From positions 4,976,221 through 5,040,220 of the forward strand of contig NC_081336.1 of NCBI RefSeq assembly GCF_022539665.2: a stretch of DNA of 64,000 nt, read 5' to 3'. Below, in pieces: positions 19,878 to 30,522 of the stretch (position 1 is the first letter of the stretch; each line of letters starts with the position of its first letter). This DNA is from Daphnia carinata. Lineage: Eukaryota; Arthropoda; Branchiopoda; Diplostraca; Daphniidae. The translations under genes and the position numbers were made by a program. The notes below the pieces were generated by a model that searched no databases, was not told the origin of the DNA, and worked only from the letters and a program-made list of their open reading frames with translations.

Positions 19878-20103
19878 TGAAACGACATCGCGAAAATGGA
19901 CGACGGCCGAACATTATATCGGGGAGTAACTTGATGACAATGGTCGTGAGATGTACACTTTGGTGATGTGGGAAAATTACAGCGATGTTGAAGAAAAGTA
20001 CTGTTGTGTTGGCCTTGGTGAAGACATTTGTGTAGGCTACATCCTCGTCCAACAAAGTTGTATCTATTATTTTTCTGCTGAAATACATTTTCAGATGTGG
20101 TAA
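19878..20103 (+). pseudogene. short coding-like fragment, unknown
   Basis: One plus-strand frame reads KWTTAEHYIGE, a stop, then LDDNGREMYTLVMWENYSDV and on to SAEIHFQMW. The composition looks like protein coding, and the GREMYTLVMWENYSD stretch vaguely recalls a chromo-type fold. A single stop breaks it. Identity unknown. Confidence 0.25.
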
Positions 20104-21190
20104 ATTTTCTTTCAGTTTAAGGGACTCATAATTTAGTTAATCATAGTATTAATCAAATGTTTTTCTGACAAAATAATTTTATCGTTGAAATGCTGTTCGC
20201 AAAAATAAAACCACAAGTTTGGTATAAGAGACCTGTGGATGCAATATTCCCATTGATGTACTATATGCAGTATACAAGAATAATAATTGGCAACAAGTGT
20301 ATTCAGTTAACCATACCTTTGTAAACCACCAATACTAAATATAATGCAAAATAAAATAAGTTGTTGTGGGACTCGTGAACTTTTTTGTCTTTCACTGCTT
20401 TTATTTACTCCTAGGTTAACGAAGAATGTAGTTAGGCAACAAATTTATCTATCTTTCACGGTTTCTTAACGTAGTTAAATAGTAAAGTAAAATACCATAA
20501 GTATAAATAATACCTAGAATGACAAATCGAAATCTGGGAAGAACATAAAACCCTAGTATGACTATTGTCCGCCACCAAAGCAAATTTATCCAGAATGAGA
20601 TTTCGTTTGGGTTTTTAAAAATTCATGCAACATATCCAAACACTTACCAATAAAGGCTATACAATGTTCTGAAAAAAGAAAAATATTGAAATTGAACGCA
20701 GTAAACTTAAAACTTTTTTCTGAGAAGCTGCTGTTTTGACACGCGTTACCATGGAAACCTTGACAGCTACGAGCTTGTACCAGTTCAGCAATTGTTACCC
20801 CACTTAATTTAAAAAGTAGTACACAAAATTGTTTCCCCGTTATGTTATTTTCAGCGATCTATTACTTATATCAAATTGTTCTTGGCTTAAGTTACTTTAA
20901 AATATTACAATGTTATTATTCTGTAAAATATTATGAAGATTTACATTGTGTGTTTAGGGACGTACAACTAGAAGATGTGTGTGGTCACCCTGATTGCTGT
21001 TTTTTTTTCATGAGGTTTCCATTATTCTTTTAAGTTTTTCAAAGGAACTAGTGTCGCTCGGGACTCATTATTTGTAATAGTCATTGTTTGATGTGTTCTG
21101 CATTTTGCAATTACAGCTTGTGCGTTTTTTTATTAGCAGTGTTGTTGATAGTGGTATCGATTGTGGGTTTTTTCGTACCGTGGTTATTAA
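20104..21190. other. no gene seen
   Basis: AT-rich interior of the palindrome-ended block. The bases around 20740-20830 could be a promoter or intron region of the downstream gene but show no definite motif. Confidence 0.4.
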
Positions 21191-21195
21191 TAGTG

Positions 21196-21465
21196 ATTTA
21201 CAATTTAGTGACGAACAACCTACTGTTTTTGGGAGGTCGTGCAAGTTCACGTTTCTTTGTGAGGGAAACGGATTTTGTCTACTATTCAAAGGTACATACA
21301 TTTTTATATTTTACGGAGATATTTTATGTGATGTGATTTACTATTTAGTGACCAATAACCTACTGTTTTTGGGGGGTGGGTCGTGCAAGTTCACGTTTTT
21401 TGGTGAGGCAAACGGAATTTTTCAAGGTACATACATTTTTCTATTTTATTGAGATATTTTAGCAA
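21196..21465 (+). repeat. tandem duplication of about 135 bp with splice donor
   Basis: 21196-21330 and 21336-21465 are diverged direct copies, both containing GTGCAAGTTCACGTTT and both ending in AAG/GTACATAC, a good 5' splice donor (at about 21291 and 21426). This suggests a duplicated, perhaps alternative, leader exon for the gene that follows. Confidence 0.65.
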
Positions 21466-21529
21466 TAGTCACATTGAGGGTCTAATTTCTTTCTTTATTT
21501 TAATTAACTTTGGTTCTTTGTCCGTTGTA

Positions 21530-22500
21530 GGGGCGTTTTCTCCTTTTCCACATGGCGTCTAATAATGCAACTTGTGTTCCGTGCCTCATTGATGTTTCGG
21601 AGCTTAATGCAATTGATTTAGAATCATTTTTGCTAACCATCAACCTCGATTCAAGTATTGCTGCAAATGACACCGTAATCGAACTTCAAGGAATTGACGA
21701 CGTAACTCGCGTAAATGAAAACATTGTCACCAAATCTGATGTATACATAGCCAAACATATTTCTTGTATTAAGAATAAGATGTAATGCATTTTTTTTCTT
21801 GTTTGGTTTCAGGATACATTTTCAGTTACTTCAATTTTGAAGGAGTCGTCAGAAGGTAGAAATTTTTTAAAATCATTTATGGATCGCAACGAAGCATATT
21901 TAGAAGTAGATGAACGAAAAACGTTGGTACGAATACTGCTGAGCTATATGTACATGCTTTCTAGAAAAGGAAATTTTTATCCACCGAGCAGCCTCAAAGA
22001 AGAACTTGCAAAGGCAATTGTTAAAGTTTTTCCATGTTTGGCTCTCTCTTGTTCTGACGGAACTAGCCTGACTAACTATACTTACTATTTTAATCCAAGA
22101 TTAACTAACGGTTTCATCGACCCACGTCTGAAAACTGTGGTCAAAGTCCGAAGTGTCAAGAGAAAATAAAATAAAGGAAAACAAAGACTGCTGCTGCCCG
22201 GCTAAAAATACAAAGTCCAATCGCAGACCTGACAATGAGTTTAATGGTGACAGAGACCCCGCTTTCGATGAACATAAATTCAAGGTAATTTGTTTTTTGT
22301 AAGATTCAATATTTCATTCATCATTCAAAATTATATGGTTCTCCTTTTTAAATTGCATGGATGAAGATACATTTGCCCGAACAGGGTTCTACTGAAACTA
22401 CAGTTCAAGAGCATTTGGCGTCTACATATAACTACATACAGCATCAAATTTCAGTAGGGCAATGGACCACTACTACAGATACCAGAGTTTGCCTAAATTT
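21530..22500 (+). pseudogene. multi-exon gene remnant of an uncharacterised family
   Basis: An acceptor (TTGTAG) at about 21530 precedes the ATG at 21552. Exon 1 encodes MASNNATCVPCLIDVSELNA and on to 21783. After a pyrimidine-rich TTTCAG at 21812, the next exon reads SEGRNFLKSFMDRNEAYLEV, RKTLVRILLSYMYML, KEELAKAIVKVFPCLAL and FIDPRLKTVVKVRSV. A stop at 22167 is followed in another frame by hydrophilic coding to a donor at about 22284, and a further exon from 22358 (WMKIHLPEQGS). The pattern of an RxxLV helix, an AIVxxFPxL helix and FxxxRL matches, from memory, the C-terminal domain of uncharacterised multicopy animal proteins often found with a SAM domain. Broken by at least one frameshift; function unknown. 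Confidence 0.45.
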
Positions 22501-22815
22501 GGTATCTACACACTGCATTTATGCCTTTTTTAATACGCTTTTTAATACATCCATAACATCTTAGATTTTCCCTGATTAACCACTGGTATTCCCGAAAGCA
22601 GTGCGTTTTCAAGGGACGTTTATTTTGGCGTATGAACCGAAATTCAGAAGCATATTTTCACAATATTGTCAATATCAATAAATGCATACCTTTCGCTATG
22701 TTACATGTTTCCCAGTGCAAGCGGGAGATTTTGCTTGCTTTTGTTTGTATTTTTTCAATAAACAGTAAGCAGTATTGCTTCATTCAAACAAAAAAATTTT
22801 CACGCGTATATTAAA
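22501..22815. other. no gene seen
   Basis: Downstream of the gene remnant. Several AATAAA-like signals occur (for example near 22677 and 22756), consistent with a gene 3' end. Confidence 0.35.
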
Positions 22816-22999
22816 ATTTAAAAAGGTAGTAAAATAGTAGGACAAAAAGTGGGGAAAAGGTAGAAAAATAGAAGGGAAATAGTAGTGTATTTTCCATGGT
22901 AGTATGGTCTACCAATCCGTAATTTTTGAATGGTAGACGTATTGGTAAAGGATTTACTTTCCTCTACCTTTTCTCTACTGTATAAAAATCGACGACTTT

Positions 23000-23035
23000 C
23001 CTACCAAATGGTAGCAAGTGCTACCATTTGGTGGG
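23000..23035. repeat. near-perfect 17-bp hairpin
   Basis: CCTACCAAATGGTAGCA at 23000-23016 is complementary to 23019-23035 with one mismatch and a 2-base loop. Each arm is itself a smaller palindrome (CTACCAAATGGTAG). It closes the right end of the GGTAG-rich block. Confidence 0.9.
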
Positions 23036-23050
23036 AACTTTTTCAGTAAA

Positions 23051-23497
23051 CTAAATCTTAATATTTTCTCTTTTTACCATGCATCAAGTACCAGCTCAGC
23101 CCTTCCTAAGAAAGATTTTATTCGAAAAGTTGCGCCACGCACAGGTTGTTTCCTCCTACTAGAATAAAACATCAGCAATATTCAAGCAAAATTTTATCAG
23201 CAAATTTTGAAGTGGAGTTTGTCAGCTATCTAAAAAAAAGTCCTCATTAATCACTATATGTTATTCGTTTGCCACCACAAATAACATCCAAACAGCACCT
23301 GGTAACTGGACGTCCGGTTTCCTGAAATGAAATACTAATACTACTATGATTTTAGCTATAGGGAAGCCGGCACAAATTAGTTAAGCAAGAGCTATCTGAT
23401 TCAATAAGCCCATGGTAGTGTGAAGCATTCTTCCCTTGAGTGAATGACTTTGCGGATATTAACGCAAATATAAGCGAGATGTTTTATCAACATGATG
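23051..23497. other. no gene seen
   Basis: Unique-looking AT-rich DNA into which Copia-B inserted. The last five bases, TGATG (23493-23497), are the left target duplication. Confidence 0.5.
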
Positions 23498-23721
23498 TGT
23501 TAAAAATTAATACAAACGTTGCCGCTTCTATCTTTATCCAAGAATTCGTTTAATTAAGTTTTTGGCAACACAGCAATATATGTGCGTAGTTATTACGCCC
23601 CCTTTCTTTTGTGTGTGCCTCAGTGCTTCTGTACGTTTCCACCACGCTAATCCTGATATGTGTGTGTGTGCTAAAAGAATAAAGAAAAAGTGAAAGAGTC
23701 AACGCGTCTTTTTGTTTTACA
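23498..23721 (+). mobile_element. Copia-B 5' LTR (224 bp)
   Basis: Starts TGTTAAAAATTA and ends TTTTACA. Nearly identical to the 3' LTR, apart from a stretch around 23540-23570 where the 5' copy has about 16 extra bases. AATAAA is at 23678-23683. Confidence 0.95.
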
Positions 23722-23722
23722 C

Positions 23723-23736
23723 GTTATGGGCCCAGG
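23723..23736 (+). other. Copia-B primer-binding site
   Basis: GTTATGGGCCCAGG one base after the LTR, the initiator-Met tRNA half-molecule type, as in Copia-A and Drosophila copia. Confidence 0.9.
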
Positions 23737-23778
23737 ATTTAACGCTCTCCAGTTAATCTCGACAAATTGATCGCAAAC

Positions 23779-24321
23779 ATGTCAAGCTTTTCTTTTAAAG
23801 ATGTCAGCCACATCACCAGATTTAATGGAAGCAACTTCACAATGTGGAAGTATCGCCTTAGCCTTGTTCTTGAAAGTAAAAAATTGAGCGATGTTGTCCT
23901 CGGGAAAAATAAAATTCCACAGGAGGTCAAGAATGAGGCAGGTGATGTCACCAACACAGCAGAAATTACTGCATGGTATGAAAAAGATATTGTTGTTCGT
24001 AATTACATTTCAGCTACTGTAGAAGATTCGATTAACGAGATGTTAATGAATTGCAAGACGTCTCATGAAATGTGGGTTCGATTGTTGGCACAGCATCAAA
24101 AAAATTCAGCAGAAAATCTTCTACTAGTACAGCAACAGTTTTTCGACTACAAATATGTAGAAGGTAATAGCATCATGGCACACATTGCAGCCATCGAGGC
24201 CATGGCCACCCAATTAAAGGACATGGGAGCTCCGGTGGACAACCAAGTAATTGCTAAAATCCTAACAACTTTACCACCGAGCTATCGCCATTTTTTCCGC
24301 CTGGGACAGCGTTCCCATTGA
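23779..24321 (+). pseudogene. gag: Copia-B Gag
   Basis: ATG at 23779 (MSSFSFKDVSHITRFNG) is favoured over the upstream TTG because it matches the Copia-A gag start. The conserved gag core follows: GSNFTMWKYRLSLVLESK, WYEKDIVVRNYISATVED, NCKTSHEMWVRLLAQHQ, AHIAAIEAMATQLKD and KILTTLPPSYRHF. Loss of a base in the T-run near 24290 shifts the frame to a stop at 24319-24321. The rest of gag lies in another frame as far as the zinc knuckle. Confidence 0.9.
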
Positions 24322-25190
24322 AGACCAAACAATTGCCTACTACTACTAACCTAACGGCTTGACTTTTAAAAGAAGAAATCATAAGCAAAATCCATGGTGG
24401 TTCCGAAGAAATAAATGCAGCCTTTTTTGCTCGTCAGTCCATACCCGGACGCCTAAATAATCCAGCCACAAAGAAGAACAAGTGGGTAGACCATATCTGT
24501 GAGTATTGCAAGAAAGTGGGCCATGGTGAAAAAGTCTGTCGTAAAAAACATCGAGATGAAGAATTTGCATCAGCCGTGTCTGCAGCTTTGAATGAAAAAA
24601 CAACACCGTCAGCTTATGTAGCTCGATCGACCAAACAACACGAACAGTCAAATTTGGATGACAATTTCTGTTTTATGTCTTTCGCCTATTTTTCGCATTG
24701 CAGGAAGACCGACTGGTATGCAGATTCAGGTTGCACGTCTCACATGAGTGACCAACGTTGTTTCTTCATTTCCTTACGACAAATCAATCCAACCCATTGG
24801 TCAATCAAGGGAATCGGTTCTGACAGCCAAACACTGCAAGACGTTGGAATGGGCGATATACCAATTAAAGTTCGTCTGAACAATCAATGGAAAAAAGGAA
24901 TTATCAGAGATGTCCTGTTCGTCCCTGGGCTCGGAGCAAACTTGTTCTCCGTCGGAGCAGCAGCAGATCTTGGTTTTGATGCCTTGTTCACTGCCACAAA
25001 CGTAAGCATATCCAAAAACGGCGAAGAAAAGCTGATAGGAAAACGAGCAGATAAGAGGCTTTACCATCTTGAGATGTTGGCAGAAACATCATCGCCGAAC
25101 CAGCATTTAACTGAATTCGCCTTAACTGCAAGTCCGCCCTCAATGAAACATGGCATCAGAGGCTTGGGCATATTAACTACGAAACAGTAA
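24322..25190 (+). pseudogene. Copia-B zinc knuckle and protease
   Basis: From about 24361, after a TGA in the coding frame, the sequence reads LLKEEIISKIHGGSEEINAA, then the knuckle CEYCKKVGHGEKVC (24501-24542), then protease DWYADSGCTSHMSDQ with catalytic Asp in ADSG (about 24720), IKGIGSDSQTLQDVGMG and IIRDVLFVPGLGANLFSVG. A frameshift near 25135 sends the frame to a stop at 25190, cutting the linker to the integrase zinc domain. Confidence 0.9.
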
Positions 25191-26335
25191 GAAAAATGGC
25201 TAGCGGCGAACAGGTGACGGGACTCACAATGGGTGACACCTCTATTCCAGCACCCTGCGCAGGATGCGCGTATGGTAAGAGTCATCGCCTACCTTTTCCA
25301 AAAAATGGCCGCACTAGAGCTAAGACTATATGACAGCTTGTCCATTCAGATGTATGTGGACCAATGAGCGTTGCAACACCTTCAGGTTCAAGATACTTTG
25401 TTGCTTTCAAGGATGACTACAGCGGTTTCCGAGTCGTGTATTTCATGAAAAACAAATCTGAAACTCGAGAACATTTTGAAAACTACTTCCATCGACTAAA
25501 AAGTGAGACTGGACACGACATAAAGGTACTGCGTTCAGACAACGGTGGTGAATATCTAAATAATGATTTTAAGCAATATCTCGTGAAACATGATGTCATG
25601 CATCAGACGAGCGCTCCCAGGACTCCCGAGCAGAATGGCGTCGCGGAAAGAGACAATAGGACTATAATGGAAGCTGCGAGAAGCCTTCTGCATGCAAAAA
25701 CTATTCCCCTGGAGCTCTGGGCTGAGGCCGCACATTGTGCTGTGTATGTACTGAACAGGTCGCTGACATCCACCGTTGATACAACTCCTTTTGAGAAATG
25801 GTATGAAAGAAAACCCGATTTGTCACACCTTAGAGTTTTTGGATCAATCGCCTATGTTCACATTCCTGATCAAACCAGGCACAAGCTTGAGGTGAAGGCT
25901 GAAAAGACCATTTTTGTTGGTTACAATGAAAGACAAAAAGCCTACAGATTCTGGAACCCGTGCACGCGTAAGCTGAAAGTCAGTCGTGACGTCATTTTTG
26001 CAGAAGAAATCGCTGTTGGAACAAACGATGATGAACCACAAGCAACGGCAGTGCCTCAATCTATAGAACAAATCAACGCCAAGCACTCCGATGATCCAAA
26101 TGAGCAAAGTGAAGAGCAACAATCTACACCCGTACTAGTCAATAACAGAAACGGAACAGATGCCGCAACAAATCAGCCTAGCGAAGGTGCTCGACGGTCT
26201 GCTAGAGATAGATCCAAACCAAAATGGATGAAGAATGGGGAATGGATCATTGATGAAGAACCAGAAGAGCAACTCGAGGAGGAGCCACAAACCAACGCAC
26301 TTTTAGGTGCTCAAGAATCACAAGTGTCACGATAA
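25150..26335 (+). pseudogene. Copia-B integrase
   Basis: The zinc domain (RLGHINYETV, then CAGCAYGKSHRLPF) is in the frame from about 25150; a TGA near 25330 precedes the first catalytic Asp block HSDVCGPMS. The core continues with LRSDNGGEYLNNDF (second Asp) and PEQNGVAERDNRTI (Glu). After HLRVFGSIAYVHIP comes an acidic, Gln/Glu-rich linker. The frame then meets TAA at 26333-26335, two codons before the RT region, which continues in the same frame. All three catalytic residues are kept. Confidence 0.92.
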
Positions 26336-26992
26336 GAACCTTTGTCTTATGAAGAAGCAGTCTGTGGAAAGGACAATGACGTCTGGATTACTGCAATGCA
26401 AGAAGAATATGATTCTCTGATGGCTAACAGTACATGGAATTTGGTTCCACGACCAACTAACCGAAAGCCCATCAAAAATCGTTGGGTATTTAAAATCAAA
26501 CAAAGTGAAGATGGGTTTCAGCACTACAAAGCGCGCCTTGTAGCCAAAGGCTTTACACAAAAGCCGGGAATTGACTATGGTGAAACTTTTGCTCCAGTTG
26601 TGAAGCACGATTCCCTTCGGGCAGTGTTATCAATCATTGCATCTAAGGATCTTGAAGTTATTCAAATAGATGCAAAAACAGTTTTTCTTAATGGTGTACT
26701 GACCGAAGAACTATACATGGAGCAGCCACAAGGTTTTGTCACGGAAGGATCTGAAGAACTCGTCTGTCGCCTGAACAAAAGTATTTACGGACTAAAACAA
26801 GCCTCGCGAACTTGGAATCAGATGCTCACAAACTGTATGGTAGCCAGCGGTCTTAAACAAAACGAAGCAGACCCTTGTATCTTTTATGAACTGGACGGTC
26901 CGTTTTTTACCGTGGTAGCAATTTGGGTTGATGGCGGCCTGCTCGCGAGCAACGAGAGAAACAAACTGACCAGACTCGTGAAGCATCTTTAA
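26336..26992 (+). pseudogene. Copia-B reverse transcriptase
   Basis: Same frame as the integrase, separated by one stop. Motifs: MQEEYDSLMANSTWNLVP, KNRWVFKIK, RLVAKGFTQKPGIDYGETFA, QIDAKTVFLNGVLTEELYM, LYMEQPQGFV and IYGLKQASRTWN. The active-site motif reads WVDG instead of YVDD-type; the second catalytic Asp is GGC at 26933-26935. A TAA at 26990-26992 then interrupts the frame. RT activity is not expected. Confidence 0.92.
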
Positions 26993-27919
26993 CATCAATT
27001 CGAGATGAAAATTAGCCTGGCCACACGTTTTGTTGATTTAGAAATCACACGAGATCGTTCGAAGCGAACCCTTTTTCTGTCACAACGTGAGCACCACAAA
27101 AAGGTACTAGAGAAATTCGGAATGGCAGAATGTCATCCAAAGAGAACACCAGCAGACCCGCATACCTGCCTCACCAAAACTATGAGTCCTTCAAATAAAG
27201 AGCAGGAAGATGAAATGAAGGCGGTCCCTTATCGTGAAGCAGTAGGTGCCCTGTTATACGCAGCAGACACAACAAGACCCGACATAGCCTACGCCGTTGG
27301 CCAAGTGGCCCGTTTTTGTGACCGCCCAGGACCAGCCCATTGGAAAGCTGTCAGATGGATCTTGGCCTATTTAAAGGGGACAGTTGAATACGGTTTGGTT
27401 TTAGGGAGCACACCAACAAACCTAGTAGCATATACAGACTCAGACTATGCGCGTTGTCCTGATAACCACAGATCAGTCACTGGCTACATTTTAACTTTGG
27501 GCCACGGTTCAGTTGCTTGGTGCAGTCAAAAACAGCCGATTGTGGCAACATCAACGACCCAGGTAGAATACATTGCTGCCTGCGAAGCAACTAAAGAAAC
27601 GGTATGGATCAGGAATCTGCTGGCAGGCATCGGTTTTCCTCAACAACAGCCAACTGAACTCAAATGCGACAACCAGAGCGCAATCAAATTGGTTTTTAAC
27701 CCGGAATTTCATAAGCGGACCAAGCATATAGACGTGCGCTATCATTATATCCGTGAGCAACAGGAGAACTCGGTTATCAATGCAACATACGTGGAAACAA
27801 GTCAGCAGCTAGCCGATATTTTGGCAAAACCATGGCCGGTCCCAAGATTCGCGGAGTTAAGAGAGAAGATCGAAGTCAATAAGCGGCCTTCCATTGCACC
27901 GTTTGAGGGAGGTTGTTAA
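26993..27919 (+). pseudogene. Copia-B RT connection and RNase H
   Basis: Continues the pol frame after the stop at 26990-26992: FVDLEITRDRSKRTLFLSQ, KFGMAECHPKRTPADP, AVGALLYAADTTRPDIAYAV, AYTDSDYARCPDNHRSVTGY, TTQVEYIAACEATKETVWI, CDNQSAIKL, HIDVRYHYIREQQ and ADILAKPWPVPRF. RNase H catalytic Asp, Glu and Asp are present. The stop at 27917-27919 lies just inside the 3' LTR start (27914). Confidence 0.92.
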
Positions 27920-28121
27920 AAATTAATACAAACGTTGCCGCTTCTATCTTTATCCAGTTTTTTGTCAACAGAGCAATATATGTGCGTAGTTATTACGTCC
28001 CCTTTCTTTTGTGTGTGCCTCAGTGCTTCTGTACGTTTCCACCACGTTAATCCTGATATGTGTGTGTGTGCTAAAAGAATAAAGAAAAAGTGAAAGAGTC
28101 AACGTGTCTTTTTGTTTTACA
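27914..28121 (+). mobile_element. Copia-B 3' LTR (208 bp)
   Basis: Preceded by the purine tract GAGGGAGG and followed by the TGATG duplication. AATAAA at 28078-28083. A few substitutions and a short length difference from the 5' LTR suggest modest age. Confidence 0.95.
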
Positions 28122-28126
28122 TGATG

Positions 28127-29404
28127 AATATATTTTCTAAGCTAGGGCATAATGATACAAAAAAGGATTGGAATATAAGAAGAGAAGCAATACAGTTCAG
28201 AAACCTAAAGTGAAAATAGATAATGACCATAATTCAATTATACATTCGATACCGTGGTAGCACGAGCGGAATAAGTGGAAGGGAAACGAAAATATAACTT
28301 ACGGATTTTCGTGAAATGTTCCATCAAAAAATGAATCCTACTTCATTTCGATAATCATTCAGGCCACTTCGATTGTAGTGCTACAACATTCGCCATAGAA
28401 AATTCTGTAACATACTGGCGTAATTAAGCATTCCCACCCAATTGTTGCCATATGTGCGATGTCAGTTTGTTGTCCTTTTAGAAGATCCTGTGCATAGAAC
28501 CAAAATAAATGGCATCACACTCATCCTGCAAAACATAATTTCATTAAATATTATTAAATATTGTAACGTATTCTAAACCTAAGGGGAAGTTTTAAATTAA
28601 ATTAACTTATCATTTAATACCTTAGTAATACGGTTATAGGGAGAAAACACTGATAGGGATTTCACTAGCAATTTTATTTGAATCTGACGGACTTACAGTA
28701 AAAAGACGTCTGCTTTTTAACAAGTGGAAATTGAGAAGGGGTTGGCCATTGCCGACATCGGCCACCAAGAAAGCTCTGTTAAACAGCGCCCCTAGCGGCA
28801 TACACAAATAATATTAGAAATAATACAAACTAAATATAAAAAACAGCAGGTCTTCGCACGGGCCTTCCGAATCTAGAAACGCCCTGGTTGCTCTTCTGTT
28901 CAGATCCCGCAACGATTAAACACGTAGTGGAATTTTAAATGGACCTTTTAATTTACTTTTACCATCTAAAAACATATTGCAGGCTAAAAGGCAACAGAAA
29001 TTTGATGCTTAGGTTGCAGCGTCAAACATTGCGATTTAAGTAGTCCACTGCCTAGCTCCTCCCCTTAACATTCCTTCCTCATATGGAAAGAATGATCTCA
29101 AATGGTCGTGTCCACATTGTTCCCAAAAAAACCTTTCTGGAAAAAGCGAGCTTGTGGTGAAACTAGCAGGAATAATTTTTAAAATTTCATTGAGACCAAA
29201 CTGCCTTAGTTATACGGAACATTTATTGGTTTATTTTGCCATGACCACTACGAGAAACTCTAGCAAAAAGAACAAAACATTTTCGAATTAGTTGCATACT
29301 TTCTATTGCTAGCTAACTAGTTACATTATTTTCACCGGTTTTCCGAATTTCACCACATTGTGCCGAACATAATTATATTTTTGTTTGACTAATTTTAACT
29401 TTTC
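28127..29404. other. no gene seen
   Basis: Low-coding AT-rich DNA. A stretch at 28130-28320 (AAGCTAGGGCATAA and following) faintly resembles the Gypsy-1 LTR interior at 7138-7250, but too weakly to call. Confidence 0.35.
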
Positions 29405-30480
29405 AGGGGCTGTCTAGTGTAAGGCAACTTCTAAGATGGGTCTGGTCTTCCCAATATCGTTATGGAAAAATTCACTTCAACGCCGATTGTCTCTCGCGAA
29501 TCCCACTGTAACAAACAGAAGAGATGGAAGATTACCGATGTTTCATCGTTGAACCCGTGTACAATAGGCATCGAACACTCTTTGCTCTGAAGTAGAAGAG
29601 CAGTTGGTAAAAACTAAAGAGCTCTTCTTGATTTGGATAAGAATATCTCGAAATTTGTGGTAGGAAAAGATGAACCAGTAAAAAAAATGAAACGTGATAT
29701 TCAACAAAAAAATATTCAGAGAAATTCTAGAAAGCGGAATGTATTACAGAAGGCTGTATGTATCGGTCTATGTCCATCAAGGAATTATGTGTGCTTATTA
29801 CGACAACGCCGTTTCCAGCCATTTAGGCGTCAAGCAAATGCTGCACAAAATGTGGGTTAAAAATGAATCTTGACATAACTCACTAAGTTGAAGGATTCAT
29901 GAGCTGTTTAAGCGGCAACCAAGTCCCCGGTAGACCTCTGGGACTCCTGCAATGCATGAGTGTGGAGAGACCTGTTAAGAAAGTTGGCCTCTACCTAATA
30001 AATTTTTTGCGTCTATCTTACATGGCCAACAAAATGATAATTGTTACAGTGGGTTAATAAATTGGTAGAGCTGGAAGTTATGCCAACCGTCAAAACGGAT
30101 GATTTTGCTATATTCCTGGTTAACCAAATATTTATACATCATGAAGCTCCAGAACAAATTGTCACCGACCAAGGAATGTGTTTCGTCGCTGATTTAACTC
30201 ATCCAGTTTTCAAGACATTACTCACCAACCACAAAGCGTCATCCAGCTATCACGTTCATGCAAACGGGGCGATTGGGATAAAACATACAGTAATTGGGCT
30301 TTGCATGCAACACGATGACGCAAGAATCCACGGGATTCTCCTTTTTTATTTTCAATTGAGGTAATACCAAATAAAGAAGAGCAAAAAGAACACTAAGGAA
30401 TGTTCGACTCACGCCTTCGGGAAATATCCTTTCAAACACGAAGTTAAGTGTTCGTGTACAAATCATCCATAGAAGCACGA
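29405..30480 (+). pseudogene. decayed Gypsy pol (RNase H end, zinc finger, integrase)
   Basis: At 29432-29510 the frame reads RWVWSSQYRYGKIHFNADCLSRIP, in which NADCLSR marks the end of Gypsy RNase H. At about 29745-29865 the stretch YDNAVSSHLGVKQMLHKMW recalls the integrase H2C2 finger. From 30041, LVELEVMPTVKTDDFAIFLV, HHEAPEQIVTDQGMCFVADL (second catalytic Asp) and YHVHANGAIGIKH (Glu lost) follow the integrase core. Numerous stops and shifts. It could belong to the same dead family as 9271-10790. Confidence 0.7.
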
Positions 30481-30522
30481 AGATCTAAAAAGCTTATTTA
30501 ACGGTAGTAAGAGCGTTTTCAA

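Larger units (their letters stand above)
19684..23050 (+). mobile_element. block with GGTAG/CTACC palindromic ends around a broken gene
   Basis: Both ends are dense in CTACC and GGTAG motifs in both orientations: 19700-19860 on the left, 22820-23036 on the right. The stretch AAAAGGTAGAGGAA occurs at the left (about 19743) and, inverted, at the right (about 22960). The block separates the truncated Copia-A LTR from unrelated DNA and encloses a multi-exon gene remnant. I read it as a possible DNA transposon with diverged terminal inverted repeats. A Helitron is an alternative, since a strong hairpin at 23000-23035 precedes a CTAA, but no helicase is present. No target duplication was found. Confidence 0.4.
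23498..28121 (+). mobile_element. Copia-B, complete Ty1/Copia insertion with coding defects
   Basis: Both LTRs, primer site, gag-pol and purine tract are present, and TGATG flanks each side (23493-23497 and 28122-28126), proving a single integration event. The gag-pol frame is broken by frameshifts near 24290, 24340 and 25135, and by stops near 24360, 25330, at 26333-26335 and at 26990-26992. It therefore cannot move on its own now. The coding order gag-protease-integrase-RT-RNase H is standard for Copia. Confidence 0.95.

Noticed and set aside
21782-21812. A 31-nt intron joining the two exons of the gene remnant
   Set aside because: Too short for a normal spliceosomal intron; the exon junction is left undefined.
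23000-23053. Helitron 3' end (hairpin then CTAA)
   Set aside because: Spacing is plausible but CTRR is common by chance, and no 5' TC boundary or helicase could be shown; kept only as an alternative.
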